Counted from the stretch's first letter, positions 50,423-60,229 are shown. The stretch is DNA of 64,000 bases from Mycobacterium sp. ITM-2016-00316 (GCF_002968335.2 NZ_CP134398.1:248001-312000); one strand, 5' to 3'. Made by a program: numbers and translations. The notes: generated from the letters alone by a model not told the origin.

Positions 50423-51435
50423 CGACCTACTTGATGCCCGCCGAGGCCGCACCGCAGGACCGGGTGTGGATGGCCTACCCGTCCGCGGGGTACTCACTCG
50501 GCGACACCGAGGCCGAACACCATGAGGCCCGCTCCACCTGGGCTGCGGTGGCGCACGCGATCGCGGAGTTCGAACCGGTCTCGCTGCTGGTGGATCCCGG
50601 TGAGATCGATGCCGCGAAAGGTTATGTGTCCCAGGACATCGACATCGTGGAAGCGCCGCTCAACGACGCCTGGATGCGGGACATCGGTCCGACGTTCGTG
50701 CATGCCGAGGACGGGTCGGTGGCCGCCGTGGACTGGGTGTTCAACGGGTGGGGCGGCCAGGACTGGGCGCGCTGGGATCGTGACGCGAAGGTCGGCGCAC
50801 TGATCGCCGAGATCGCCGGGGTGCCGCTGGTGTCTTCCCCACTTGTCAATGAGGGCGGCGGAATTCAGGTCGATGGGCGCGGCACCGTGCTGGTCACCGA
50901 CACGGTGCAGCTGGATCCGGGACGCAACCCGGGGCTGAGCAGATCGGACGTCGAGGCAGAACTCGCCCGCACCATCGGCGCCGCCGAGGTGGTGTGGCTG
51001 CCGCGTGGACTGACCCGCGACTCGCAACGTTTCGGCACTCGCGGCCACGTCGACATCGTCGCCGCGTTCACCGCGCCGGGCCGCCTGCTGCTACATACCC
51101 AGACCGCCGGCGCCCACCCCGACACCGCGGTGTGCCGCGAACTCCGGGAACAACTCGCCGACCGATTCGAGGTCATCGAGATGCCGGCACCGGATACCCT
51201 CACCGACGATGAGGGGTATGTCGACTACAGCTATATCAACCACCTCGTGGTCAACGGTGGCGTGATCGCCTGCAGTTTCGGTGATCCGCGCGATGCGGAC
51301 GCCGCAGCCATTCTCGCCGAGCAGTATCCGGGCCGCACGGTGGTCTCGGTCGATGCCCGCCCACTGTTCGCGCGCGGCGGCGGTGTCCACTGCATCACCC
51401 AGCACCAGCCGTCCCCGATGCGGGCGGCGCAGTGA
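50419..51435 (+). CDS. aguA: Agmatine deiminase / peptidyl-arginine deiminase family (AguA)
   Basis: A 338-residue PPAD-type deiminase. Visible are the substrate Asp/Arg block NDAWMRDIGPTFV, NEGGGIQVDG, GHVDIVAAF with the catalytic His, and the C-terminal nucleophile Cys in GGGVHCITQHQP. It turns agmatine into N-carbamoylputrescine, the substrate of the neighbour enzyme. Its start overlaps the end of the amidase gene and its end overlaps the next gene, so the three are coupled. Confidence 0.9.
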   Translation: MTTYLMPAEAAPQDRVWMAYPSAGYSLGDTEAEHHEARSTWAAVAHAIAEFEPVSLLVDPGEIDAAKGYVSQDIDIVEAPLNDAWMRDIGPTFVHAEDGSVAAVDWVFNGWGGQDWARWDRDAKVGALIAEIAGVPLVSSPLVNEGGGIQVDGRGTVLVTDTVQLDPGRNPGLSRSDVEAELARTIGAAEVVWLPRGLTRDSQRFGTRGHVDIVAAFTAPGRLLLHTQTAGAHPDTAVCRELREQLADRFEVIEMPAPDTLTDDEGYVDYSYINHLVVNGGVIACSFGDPRDADAAAILAEQYPGRTVVSVDARPLFARGGGVHCITQHQPSPMRAAQ

Positions 51436-53033
51436 GCACGCTGTTCACCGGCGGCACCATCTGGACCGGCACCGACACCACCGACGCACTGCTCGTCAGC
51501 GACGGCATCGTGGTGGCGGTCGGTGCGCAGGCGCGGGCATCGAATGCCGATGAGCGGGTGGATCTTTCGGGCGGATTCCTCATGCCGTCCTTCGGGGACG
51601 GACACGCCCATCCGCTCTACGGTGGCCTGGAGTCGGTGGGGCCGCGGGTGCGGCCCTGCGGCTCGGTCGACGAGATCGTCGCCGCGGTCAAGACCTACGC
51701 CGATGCCCACCCCGACCAGGAGTGGATCGTCGGCGCCTCCTACGACGGCAGCCTGGTCGAGGGCGGGCTCTTCGACGCGCGCTGGCTCGACGCGGCAGTC
51801 CCCGACCGGCCGGTGGTGCTGCGGGCCTGGGACTACCACACGTTCTGGGTGAATTCCGTGGCCCTGCAGCGGGCCGGCATCACCGCCGACACCCCGGATC
51901 CGGTGCTCGGTGAGATCCCGCGCCGCGCCGACGGATCGGTGCTCGGCACGCTGCGCGAATGGGGTGCCACCGATCTGGTCGCCGCGGTGATGCCCGCCCG
52001 CGACGAGACCGTGCGGATCGCCGCCCTCGGTACCGCGGCGGACTACTACCTGGCGCGTGGCGTGACCTGGGTGCAGGACGCGTGGGTCGAGCCCGACGAT
52101 GTGAACACCTACATCGCGGCGGCCGCCGCCGGTGCGCTGCGGATGCGCTTCAATCTGGCGCTCTATGCCGACCCGCGGCATTTCGACACGCAGGTCACGC
52201 ATTTCGCGGACGCGCGCGACCGGGTCCGGGCCGCCGGTTCAGCGTTGCTGTCGGCCGAGACGGTGAAGTTCTTCGCCGACGGCGTCGTCGAGAACGAGAC
52301 CGGAGCGCTGCTGGCACCGTACTGCTCCGGGCTGCACAGCCATGGCATGCAGCTCTGGGAGGGCGATGCGTTGGCCCGCGCCGCGCAACGGGTCGACGAT
52401 CTCGGACTGCAGATCCACATCCATGCCATCGGGGATGCCGCGGTGCGCCAAGCCCTCGACGCCATCGAACACGTGGTCCGCACCAACGGGCCCCGCGACC
52501 GTCGCCCCGTCATCGCGCACGCACAGTTGGTCGACGACGCCGATCTGGGCCGGTTCGCCGAGCTGGGTGTCATCCCGAACATGCAGCCGCTGTGGGCGCA
52601 GCTGGATGCGTTGATGACGGTGCTGACCGTGCCGCGGCTGGGCGCCGCGCGCTCCGACAAGCAGTACCGCATCCGGTCCCTGGAAAAGTCCGGGGCCGCA
52701 CTCGCTTTCGGATCCGACTGGCCGGTGTCCTCGGGAGCGCCGCTGGATGGCATCGCGGTCGCGGTGTCGCGCCAGACCGAGGACGGCACGCCCGCCGGTG
52801 GCTGGACCCCGCACGAGATTCTCCCGATCGAGGCCGCGCTGTCCGCCTACACGGCCGGCGTCGCGCATCAGGCGTTCGCCGAATCGGATTGGGGGCAGCT
52901 GATTCCCGGGGCCAGTGCCGATCTGGTCTGGCTGGACTCCGACCCCACCACGACCGCGGCGCATGAGCTGCCGGCCGTCACCGTCCGGGCCACCTACCTG
53001 CACGGGCAACCGGTCTACACGAGGGAAGGCTGA
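51432..53033 (+). CDS. YtcJ-like metal-dependent amidohydrolase
   Basis: A 533-residue amidohydrolase of the YtcJ group. Metal ligands are suggested by GHAHPLYGG (about residue 57), a later HIHAIGDAA, VIAHAQLVD and the Asp in FGSDWPVSSGAP. The substrate is unknown; the place in the operon suggests hydrolysis of a guanidino or amide compound. GTG start at 51432, overlapping the deiminase stop (GTGA). Confidence 0.85.
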   Translation: MSTLFTGGTIWTGTDTTDALLVSDGIVVAVGAQARASNADERVDLSGGFLMPSFGDGHAHPLYGGLESVGPRVRPCGSVDEIVAAVKTYADAHPDQEWIVGASYDGSLVEGGLFDARWLDAAVPDRPVVLRAWDYHTFWVNSVALQRAGITADTPDPVLGEIPRRADGSVLGTLREWGATDLVAAVMPARDETVRIAALGTAADYYLARGVTWVQDAWVEPDDVNTYIAAAAAGALRMRFNLALYADPRHFDTQVTHFADARDRVRAAGSALLSAETVKFFADGVVENETGALLAPYCSGLHSHGMQLWEGDALARAAQRVDDLGLQIHIHAIGDAAVRQALDAIEHVVRTNGPRDRRPVIAHAQLVDDADLGRFAELGVIPNMQPLWAQLDALMTVLTVPRLGAARSDKQYRIRSLEKSGAALAFGSDWPVSSGAPLDGIAVAVSRQTEDGTPAGGWTPHEILPIEAALSAYTAGVAHQAFAESDWGQLIPGASADLVWLDSDPTTTAAHELPAVTVRATYLHGQPVYTREG

Positions 53034-53038
53034 ACCCC

Positions 53039-54382
53039 ATGTCCGTTACCGACACCGACACCGAGGGCTCCCTGAAACGGGTGCTCGGCCTGCCTTCGCT
53101 GGTGCTGTTCGGCCTGGTCTACATGGTGCCGCTCACCGTGTTCACCACCTACGGCATCGTCACCGAGACCAGCGGCGGCCGGCTGCCGTTGGCGTATGTG
53201 GTGACCTTGGTCGCGATGGTGTTCACCGCGCGGTCCTACGCCAGGATGGCCACCGCATACCCGGTGGCGGGATCGGCCTATACGTATGCGCAGAAGACGT
53301 TCGGCGCGCCGGCCGGTTTCCTGGCCGGGTGGGCGCTGCTGCTGGATTACCTGTTCCTGCCGATGATCAACTATCTGGTCATCGGGATCTACCTGGAGGC
53401 GGCTGTTCCGGCGCTGCCCGCCTGGGTGATCATTCTGGTCACGATCGCGATCGTCACGGTGCTCAACATCGTCGGCATCGTCTCGGTGGCGCGCGCGAAT
53501 TTCCTGATCATCGCGATCCAGGCCGTGTTCATCGTGGTGTTCGCGGTGCTGGTGATCGCATCCCTTTCCGGCAGCGGGACCGTGGATCTCGCGGCTCCGT
53601 TCACCGGTGACGGCACCGCCGACGGACTGGGACCGGTCTTCGCGGGCGCGGCCATCCTGTGCCTGTCGTTCCTCGGCTTCGATGCGGTGTCCACCTTGTC
53701 CGAGGAGGCCAGGGACGCCAAACGCACTGTCCCGCGGGCCATCATGATCGCCACCGTGTCGGCCGGACTGATCTTCATCCTGCTGTCCTACCTGGGGCAC
53801 CTGGTGTTCCCGTCCCACGAGTTCGCCGATGTCGACTCCGGATCGCTGGATGTCATGGCCGCTGCCGGTGGCGACTTCCTCGTGACGTTCTTCACCGCGG
53901 CCTATGTGGCCGGCGCGCTGGGTTCGGCGATCACCTCGCAGGCCTCGGTGGCCCGGATTCTGTTCGCCATGGGTCGCGACGGGATCCTGCCCCGCGCGGT
54001 GTTCGGGCACGTGTCGCGCCGGTTCGCCACGCCCGTGTACGCGATCCTGGTGGTGTCGGCGGTGTCGTTGCTCGCCATCGTGATCGACCTCGCGACGCTG
54101 GCATCCCTGATCAGTTTCGGAGCGCTGGTGGCGTTCTCGGTGGTGAACCTGTCGGTGATCAAGCACTACTTCGTGGATCTGCGTGAGCGGTCCGGTGGCC
54201 AGGTCATCGGCAGCCTGATCCTGCCGTTGATCGGCTTCGCGCTCACGGTGTGGCTGTGGACCAGTCTGTCGGTGATGACCCTGGTGACCGGATTGATCTG
54301 GCTGGCAGTCGGTTTCGCCTGGCTGCTGGGTGTGACACGGTTGTTCCGCCGGCCCACTCCCACATTGGATCTCAAGGAGTAG
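53039..54382 (+). CDS. APC-family amino acid/polyamine permease
   Basis: A 447-residue permease with about twelve hydrophobic helices; the first helix contains LVLFGLVYMVPLTVFTTYGIV and later FLGFDAVSTLSEEARDAKRTVPRAI, the usual APC signature. As the last gene of the operon it probably imports agmatine, putrescine or a related amine. It follows the amidohydrolase by 5 bp and has no own promoter visible. Confidence 0.88.
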   Translation: MSVTDTDTEGSLKRVLGLPSLVLFGLVYMVPLTVFTTYGIVTETSGGRLPLAYVVTLVAMVFTARSYARMATAYPVAGSAYTYAQKTFGAPAGFLAGWALLLDYLFLPMINYLVIGIYLEAAVPALPAWVIILVTIAIVTVLNIVGIVSVARANFLIIAIQAVFIVVFAVLVIASLSGSGTVDLAAPFTGDGTADGLGPVFAGAAILCLSFLGFDAVSTLSEEARDAKRTVPRAIMIATVSAGLIFILLSYLGHLVFPSHEFADVDSGSLDVMAAAGGDFLVTFFTAAYVAGALGSAITSQASVARILFAMGRDGILPRAVFGHVSRRFATPVYAILVVSAVSLLAIVIDLATLASLISFGALVAFSVVNLSVIKHYFVDLRERSGGQVIGSLILPLIGFALTVWLWTSLSVMTLVTGLIWLAVGFAWLLGVTRLFRRPTPTLDLKE

Positions 54383-54394
54383 GCCGGCGGCCTA
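54380..54394. terminator. Short hairpin between convergent permease and ohr genes
   Basis: TAGGCC-GGC-GGCCTA overlaps the permease stop codon and lies just before the ohr stop on the other strand. The stem is only 6 bp with no T-run, so it is a weak candidate for a two-way terminator. Confidence 0.35.
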
Positions 54395-54397
54395 TGC

Positions 54398-54802
54398 TCA
54401 GACCAGTGTGACGGTGACGTCGATGTTGCCGCGGGTCGCCTTCGAGTAGGGGCAGGTCTGATGGGCGGCGTCGACGATCGCCTGCGCGACGTCACGCTCC
54501 ACGCCGGGCACGCTCACGTTCAGCCGGGCCGCCAGCCCGAACGCGCCATCGTCGTCGCGCAGATCGACCTGGGCGTCCACGGCGGTGTCGGCCGGCAGCT
54601 TGACCTTGTGTGAGGCGGCGGCGACGCCCATGGCGCCGATGAAGCAGGCGGACCAGCCCGCGGCGAAGAGTTGCTCGGGGTTGGTACCGCTGCCGGTGGC
54701 TCCCGGCGGTGTCAGCTGGATGTCCAGGTTGCCGTCCGAGCTGTAGGACTCACCTTGGCGACCACCGGTGGTGTGGGTCTCGGCGGTGTACAGAACGGTC
54801 AT
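54398..54802 (-). CDS. ohr: Organic hydroperoxide resistance protein Ohr (OsmC family)
   Basis: A 134-residue Ohr. Both redox Cys residues are present, in AGWSACFIGAM (about residue 56) and TCPYSKATRGN (about 118). It reduces organic hydroperoxides using thiols. Divergent from ohrR, with the palindrome at 54883-54895 in the 111-bp gap. ATG at 54802 with GGAG upstream. Confidence 0.93.
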   Translation of the reverse strand: MTVLYTAETHTTGGRQGESYSSDGNLDIQLTPPGATGSGTNPEQLFAAGWSACFIGAMGVAAASHKVKLPADTAVDAQVDLRDDDGAFGLAARLNVSVPGVERDVAQAIVDAAHQTCPYSKATRGNIDVTVTLV

Positions 54803-54882
54803 GGCTGGCTCCTCAGGTTCGGGTCGGTCCGGTCGATCCGGGTCGACTGCTGAGTAGAACTCCGGCATTTTTTGGTTCATTC

Positions 54883-54895
54883 CCGATTTAATCGG
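54883..54895. promoter_or_regulatory. Probable OhrR operator CCGAT-TTA-ATCGG
   Basis: A perfect 5-bp inverted repeat in an AT-rich stretch, 19 bp before ohrR and 81 bp before ohr, where an autoregulating repressor of both genes would bind. Confidence 0.55.
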
Positions 54896-54913
54896 ACGCG
54901 CTATACTTTTCTC

Positions 54914-55381
54914 ATGAAGTCCAGTGCCAGGAAGCCAGGCTCGCCCCAACTGTCCGATTTCCTGTGCTTCGCCGTGTATTCGGCCAACCTCGCCTATGGC
55001 AAGGCCTACAAGCCGATCCTGGACAGGCTGGGCGTCACCTACACCCAGTACCTGGCGATCGTCGCGCTGTGGGAGCAGGACCACCAGACCGTCAGCGGAC
55101 TCGGGGAGAAGTTGTTCCTGGAGTCGAACACCCTCACGCCGATCCTCAAGCGGCTCGAAGCGATGGGCTATCTGACCAGGCAGCGCTCCGCCGACGATGA
55201 GCGCCAGGTGGTGGTCAGCCTGACCGAGGCCGGCCGGGCGCTGCGCGAACAGGGGCTGGAGATGGATCTGGTCGCCGCGACCGGGCTGTCGCCGGAGGAA
55301 TTCCGCGTCCTGCAGAAGGGGATCGCGAACCTGCGTGACAACCTGCGTGCCCATGTCCAGGAAAGCGCTCGGGGCACCTGA
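54914..55381 (+). CDS. ohrR: MarR-family organic peroxide sensor OhrR
   Basis: A 155-residue MarR regulator. The peroxide-sensing Cys lies in FLCFAVYSAN (about residue 18), followed by TYTQYLAIVAL and the winged helix LESNTLTPILKRLEAMGYLTRQRSADDERQV. Divergent from ohr, the usual arrangement. The next plus-strand gene starts 21 bp later. Confidence 0.92.
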   Translation: MKSSARKPGSPQLSDFLCFAVYSANLAYGKAYKPILDRLGVTYTQYLAIVALWEQDHQTVSGLGEKLFLESNTLTPILKRLEAMGYLTRQRSADDERQVVVSLTEAGRALREQGLEMDLVAATGLSPEEFRVLQKGIANLRDNLRAHVQESARGT

Positions 55382-55402
55382 CGCTCGGGTCATACTTTGC
55401 GG

Positions 55403-56977
55403 GTGTCCGACACCGAGGTGCTGATTGCTGGCGCCGGCCCGATCGGTGTGACCGCCGCCATCGAACTCGCTCGCCGCGGGGTGGCGGTCCGGATCGTCGA
55501 TCCGCTGCTCGACCCGCCGCAGTATGCCAAAGCCGTTGGTGTGCAACCTCGCACGCTAGAAGTGTTCGAGCGGATGGGCATCCTGCGGCAGATCCTCGAT
55601 GCGGCCGTGCCCTTCCGTGGCCAGATCGTCTACGTCAACGGTGAACCCGCCGGGCAGGTCGATTTCGCCCTGCCCGCGGATGTGCCGTTCGGATTCATCG
55701 GCCTGCCGCAGTACAGCACCGAGCGGGTGCTGCGCGAGGAGTTGGCCACCCGCGGCGTCCCCATCGAACGCGGGGTCCGGCTCGCGGGATTCGAGCAGGA
55801 CGCCGACGGTGTGACCGCCTTCCTCGAAGGAGAGGGCGGACAGCAGACGGTGCGCGCCCGGTATCTGCTCGGCGCCGACGGCGCCCATTCCGTCGTCCGC
55901 AAGACTCTCGGCCTGGCCTTCGAGGGCGCGGCATTCGACGAGCAGTACATGCTCGGCGATGTCGAGGTCGACTGGTCGCAGCCACCGGGCTACGCCATCC
56001 GCGCGCTGCACCAGACCGACGGCACGATCGACGACCTGTTGGTGTGCATCCCGCTGCCCGGCCGGGGCCGCTACCGGATGTCCATGCTGGTGCCCCCGGA
56101 CCTGTCCACCGAGGCGACCGGTGGTGTGCAGCACGGCTTCGAGGTCGGCAATCCACCGGAGCTGCACCATATTCAGGCGGTGCTCGACCGGCTGTCCCCG
56201 GAGCCGACGACGGCCCGCAACCTGCGCTGGTCCTCGGTCTTCCGGATCAGCCACCGCATCGTCAACGCCTACGGCAAGGCCCGGGTGTTCGTCGCGGGCG
56301 ATGCCGCGCACATCCATCCGCCCACCGGGGCCCAGGGCATGAACACCGGCATCCAGGACGCCTACAACCTGGCCTGGAAGCTGGCCCTCGCGGTCAGCGG
56401 TGACGCCGCCGACGGGTTGCTGGACAGCTATGACGCCGAACGCCGGCCCGTCGGGGAAGAGGTGGTCGGGCGCACCGTGCGTAGCGCCCGCGAGGGTATC
56501 GGCGCCGATTCCGACGATCCGTCCTTCGTGATCCGTCGCGAGGCGCAGTTGCTGATCAGCTATGCCGACAGTCCGATCGTGGCAGACGGTGCCGGCGGCC
56601 GGGCCCCCGATGCCCGCGGACTGACCCGCGCGGCCGAAACCGACCCGGTGCGGCTGTACACCTTGCTGGCCGGCACCCGGCACACCCTGGTGTTGTACGC
56701 CGACGCCGCAGCGACTTTCGATGGTTTGGAGACAGCCGGCGCCGCCGCGCAGCACGCGGCCCGCAGACTGATCGACGTCTACGTCGTCGCCCATCCCGAT
56801 GCCGACGTGGAAGCCACGGTGCTGCCGCTACTGCGGGACTCCGAGGGCTCGTTCGCCAAGGCCTACGGAGTCGACGCGACGACGGCGGTCGTGGTCCGCC
56901 CAGACGGGCAGCTCGGCTATGTGGGTCCGGCGGCGGCCGATTCGCTGACCGGATACCTGAAGCGGACGTTCCGTTAG
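55403..56977 (+). CDS. FAD-dependent aromatic-ring hydroxylase (PheA/TfdB-type monooxygenase)
   Basis: A 524-residue class A flavoprotein monooxygenase. The FAD fold GAGPIG is at residues 10-15, the DG motif in LGADGAHSVVRK (about 155), and the GD motif in VFVAGDAAHIHPPTGAQGMN (about 300); a thioredoxin-like C-terminal domain follows. It hydroxylates aromatic rings with NAD(P)H and O2; substrate not predictable. The start is uncertain: GTG at 55403 or TTG at 55397. Confidence 0.85.
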   Translation: MSDTEVLIAGAGPIGVTAAIELARRGVAVRIVDPLLDPPQYAKAVGVQPRTLEVFERMGILRQILDAAVPFRGQIVYVNGEPAGQVDFALPADVPFGFIGLPQYSTERVLREELATRGVPIERGVRLAGFEQDADGVTAFLEGEGGQQTVRARYLLGADGAHSVVRKTLGLAFEGAAFDEQYMLGDVEVDWSQPPGYAIRALHQTDGTIDDLLVCIPLPGRGRYRMSMLVPPDLSTEATGGVQHGFEVGNPPELHHIQAVLDRLSPEPTTARNLRWSSVFRISHRIVNAYGKARVFVAGDAAHIHPPTGAQGMNTGIQDAYNLAWKLALAVSGDAADGLLDSYDAERRPVGEEVVGRTVRSAREGIGADSDDPSFVIRREAQLLISYADSPIVADGAGGRAPDARGLTRAAETDPVRLYTLLAGTRHTLVLYADAAATFDGLETAGAAAQHAARRLIDVYVVAHPDADVEATVLPLLRDSEGSFAKAYGVDATTAVVVRPDGQLGYVGPAAADSLTGYLKRTFR

Positions 56978-57072
56978 GACACTACGGGCGCGATGCCGGG
57001 CCCGAAATCGAACTGAGGGTTGTCGCTATCGCTGTTGATCCGATTTTTACGACCCTGGAGTCGATCTCGACC

Positions 57073-58098
57073 CTAGGGCCTCAGCTGCACCTTCAGGTGA
57101 TCCCCAGCTCGCGACGTCGCCGCGTCGTAACCCGCCGGGGCGTCGTCCAACGGCATGGTGGTGGTGAATATCCCATCGACATTCAATCGACCGGATTGCA
57201 GCAGCGGCACCAGTTCGGGCCAGGTCTGCTGCACCGGGGCGGTGGTCAGCCGGATGGTCAGACTGCGGATCAGGCAGGCCAGCGCCGGCAGCGGGTAGGG
57301 CTGCAGATCGTGCACCCCGACAATGGACACCGTGCCGCCGGTGCGCACGGCGTCCAGGGCGTCGTTGATCGAGGCATCGGTGCCGACCGCGTCGATGACC
57401 GCGTCCACGCCGAGCCCGCCGGTGGCTTCCCGGATGGTGTTCACCGCCGGTGGTGACACCGGCACAGCGCCCGCAGCCTGCGCACGGTCACGCCGCGTCT
57501 GCACCGGGTCGACGGCGTATACCGTTGCCGCGCCGAGAGTCAGCGCGCTACGCAGCGCGCACATGCCGACCGCGCCCAGGCCGATCACCGCGACCGATCC
57601 GCCCAGCGGGATGTCGGCGCGTTTGGCCGCCGCCCACCCGGTCGCCAGATTGTCGGTGAGCAGCAACCCCTGTTCGGTGCTGATCCCGGCCGGCATCGCG
57701 AGCAGCTGGAAGTCCGCAGCCGGCACCGCGAGCAGTTCGGACTGCGCGCCGCCCAGCGCACCGGACCCGAAGATCTGTGGGCCGTGTACACAACGGATCG
57801 GATCATGGGTGGCGCATCCTGCGCAGCGCCCACAGCCGGCCACCGAGGAGACCAGCACCCGGTCGCCGACCCTGAAACCGGCGACCTCCGAGCCGGTTTC
57901 GACCACTGTGCCGATGGCCTCATGTCCGAGCGCGACCGGCTCGAAGATGGGGTAGTGCCCCTCCAGGAAGTGCAGGTCGGACCCGCAGATGGCGGCGGAT
58001 TCCACCTCGATGATGGCGCCGTCCGCCCCGGGTAGTTCCGGGTCGGGCCGGGTTTCCACACTGACCGCTCCACTGGAATCGACCATCACTGAACGCAT
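57073..58098 (-). CDS. Zinc-dependent alcohol dehydrogenase
   Basis: A 341-residue medium-chain dehydrogenase. Catalytic zinc ligands Cys and His-Glu are in AICGSDLHFLEGH and GHEAIG; the structural zinc Cys set is CGRCAGCATHDPIRC. The Rossmann motif is VIGLGAVG (about residue 180). ATG at 58098 with GGGAGGA upstream, one base after the stop of the monooxygenase gene. The pair suggests a pathway where an alcohol is oxidised to a ketone and then to an ester. Confidence 0.88.
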   Translation of the reverse strand: MRSVMVDSSGAVSVETRPDPELPGADGAIIEVESAAICGSDLHFLEGHYPIFEPVALGHEAIGTVVETGSEVAGFRVGDRVLVSSVAGCGRCAGCATHDPIRCVHGPQIFGSGALGGAQSELLAVPAADFQLLAMPAGISTEQGLLLTDNLATGWAAAKRADIPLGGSVAVIGLGAVGMCALRSALTLGAATVYAVDPVQTRRDRAQAAGAVPVSPPAVNTIREATGGLGVDAVIDAVGTDASINDALDAVRTGGTVSIVGVHDLQPYPLPALACLIRSLTIRLTTAPVQQTWPELVPLLQSGRLNVDGIFTTTMPLDDAPAGYDAATSRAGDHLKVQLRP

Positions 58099-58099
58099 G

Positions 58100-59998
58100 T
58101 CATTCCTCCCGGAAATCCGACCAGACGGGTTCATACACGGCAGCGTGATAGGTGCTCAGCCGCCACGGACTGACGGTGTGGATCTCACCGTCGGCGTTCT
58201 TGAAGTAGGAGTGCGTGATCGAGGGATGCGCCCATACCGTCTTGCGGATCTCCTCCTGCGAACGCCGGTGCCATTCGGCGGTCGGCTCCGGGAGCGGCTC
58301 CAGCGTCCGTAGCTTTTCGGTGATGAGGTGCTGCAAGCAGGAGTTGATATAGCGCATCTGCAGCTCGGAGTTCAGGATCAGGCTGCCGCCGTGGGCGAGG
58401 TGCGCACCCGGGCCGTAGGTCATGAAGAAGTTCGGGAAACCGGGCACCGCGATGCTGCGGTAGGCGTAGGGCCGGCTGCCCCACACCTCGTGCAGATCGG
58501 CGCCGTCGCGGCCGGTGACGGTGATCGGGAACAGCACTTCGGTGGCACGAAAACCGGTGGCATACACGATGATATCGGCCACGTACTCGGTGCCGTCGCT
58601 TGCGACGACGCCGGTCGGGGTGATGCGTTCGACCGGAGTGCGGATCAGGTCGACATTGTCGCGCTTGAGGGTGCTCAGCCAGCTGCCATTGTCCTGCAGG
58701 GTGCGTTTGCCGGTGGCCGGGTAGTCGGGTAGCACCTTGGCCAGCAGGTCGGGGTCGTCGCCGACCTGGGTGGTGATCCAGTCGGTGAACATGATCCGGG
58801 CGATCGCGTTGATCTCGCTGACGGCGTTCGCTTGATCGTTGTAGTCCGGGTCGACGATCGCGGCGTCCAGGCCCTTGTCGGCGCCGGGCCACAGCAGCAG
58901 GAAGCGGTACCAGCGGCCGTAGTAGGGCAGGTGTTCCATGGCCCAGCGCACGCCGTCGGCGACCGGCTCGTGATACATCGGGTTGGGGAACATCCATTGC
59001 GCGGTGCGCTGGAACACCGTGAGGTGCTCCACCTTGTCGGCGATGGCGGGGGCGATCTGGAAGCCGCTGGCGCCCGCCCCGATCAGCGCGACGCGTTTGC
59101 CGGAGACATCGACGCTGTGGTCCCAGGCCGCGGAGTGAAATGCCGGGCCGGCAAAGGTTTCCGCGCCCGGGAAGTCCGGGACATTGGGCCGGTTGAGCTG
59201 GCCGACGGCGGTGATGACGGCGTTGGCGGTGAAGGTTTCGTTCCCGGTGTCGATCGTCCAGAGGTCGCCGTCCCACCTGGCGGAACGCACCTCGGTGTTG
59301 AACCGGATGTGCGGGCCGAGGTCATGGCGGGCGACCACGTCGGCGAAGTACTGGCGCAACTCGGGCTGCTCGGCGAAGAAGTGGTCCCAGTGGTTGCTGG
59401 GTTCGAAGCTGTAACAGTAGAAGTGGTTCGCGACGTCGACGCGGGCGCCGGGATAGCTGTTCTCCCACCAGGTTCCGCCGGGGCCGGAGTTCTTCTCCAG
59501 GATGGTGAAGCCGATACCGGCCTGCTTGAGGCGCACGCCGGCCAGGACTCCGGATTCCCCGGCGCCGATCACGATGACGTGGAAGTCCCCGGTGTCGGCG
59601 AGTGCGGCGGGCCGGCGCGGGTCGACGCCGTCGAGGTCGAGTTCTTCGAGCACCAGTGGCAGGTTGTCCTCGCCGACGTGTTCGCAGGCCGCCCAGTCGA
59701 GCATCTCCCGGACCAGTTCCCGGGACAGTGGGTCGGGAACCGGGCAGCCCCGGTCACGGTATGCGGTGATGATCGGCAGCGCCTCGGCGCGGGCGCGGGC
59801 CTTGTCCTCCTCGGACATGAAGCCCTGTACCTCGTTGAGGAACAGTCCGGCCTGCTTGTACTCGCGGATGAAGCGCGGGTCACCGGTGATGTGCACCAGC
59901 GACAGCAGCAGCGTCGGGATGCTGACCCCTTCGAGCGCCGCGGCAATGTCGGCGTCGGAGGTGTCAAACGGCTGTCCGGCGTGGAAGCTGCGGGTCAC
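58100..59998 (-). CDS. Baeyer-Villiger-type FAD monooxygenase
   Basis: A 632-residue flavoprotein. After an unusual N-terminal helical extension of about 135 residues comes the FAD fold (VIGAGESGVLAG, about 142), the Baeyer-Villiger fingerprint FAGPAFHSAAWD (about 280), and the NADP fold (LIGAGASGFQ, about 306). The extension resembles that of the larger cyclic-ketone monooxygenases in mycobacteria. It converts ketones to esters or lactones. GTG start at 59998. Confidence 0.88.
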   Translation of the reverse strand: MTRSFHAGQPFDTSDADIAAALEGVSIPTLLLSLVHITGDPRFIREYKQAGLFLNEVQGFMSEEDKARARAEALPIITAYRDRGCPVPDPLSRELVREMLDWAACEHVGEDNLPLVLEELDLDGVDPRRPAALADTGDFHVIVIGAGESGVLAGVRLKQAGIGFTILEKNSGPGGTWWENSYPGARVDVANHFYCYSFEPSNHWDHFFAEQPELRQYFADVVARHDLGPHIRFNTEVRSARWDGDLWTIDTGNETFTANAVITAVGQLNRPNVPDFPGAETFAGPAFHSAAWDHSVDVSGKRVALIGAGASGFQIAPAIADKVEHLTVFQRTAQWMFPNPMYHEPVADGVRWAMEHLPYYGRWYRFLLLWPGADKGLDAAIVDPDYNDQANAVSEINAIARIMFTDWITTQVGDDPDLLAKVLPDYPATGKRTLQDNGSWLSTLKRDNVDLIRTPVERITPTGVVASDGTEYVADIIVYATGFRATEVLFPITVTGRDGADLHEVWGSRPYAYRSIAVPGFPNFFMTYGPGAHLAHGGSLILNSELQMRYINSCLQHLITEKLRTLEPLPEPTAEWHRRSQEEIRKTVWAHPSITHSYFKNADGEIHTVSPWRLSTYHAAVYEPVWSDFREE

Positions 59999-60197
59999 GG
60001 ATAGTTACGCTACGGCGCGTTGCGTTATAGGGCAAGGGTGGTGGCGGCTGTTGCCGCCGCTGCTGTCGATTGCCGTTCTGCGTGGTGGATAGCCATTTGA
60101 AATGGCGGAAGATGGCGGAGCCGCCACGTGGATGACAAACATCGGTGCCTGCGGAGACGGCGCCGCCACGAAGTCGTTTTTGCACTGCTGCAACGCA

Positions 60198-60229
60198 ACG
60201 TCGTGGACCGACGACGTCGTGGACCGACG
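60198..60229. repeat. Two tandem 16-bp repeats
   Basis: ACGTCGTGGACCGACG occurs twice head to tail (60198-60213 and 60214-60229) just left of the transposase remnant. It may be a slippage product. Confidence 0.75.
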
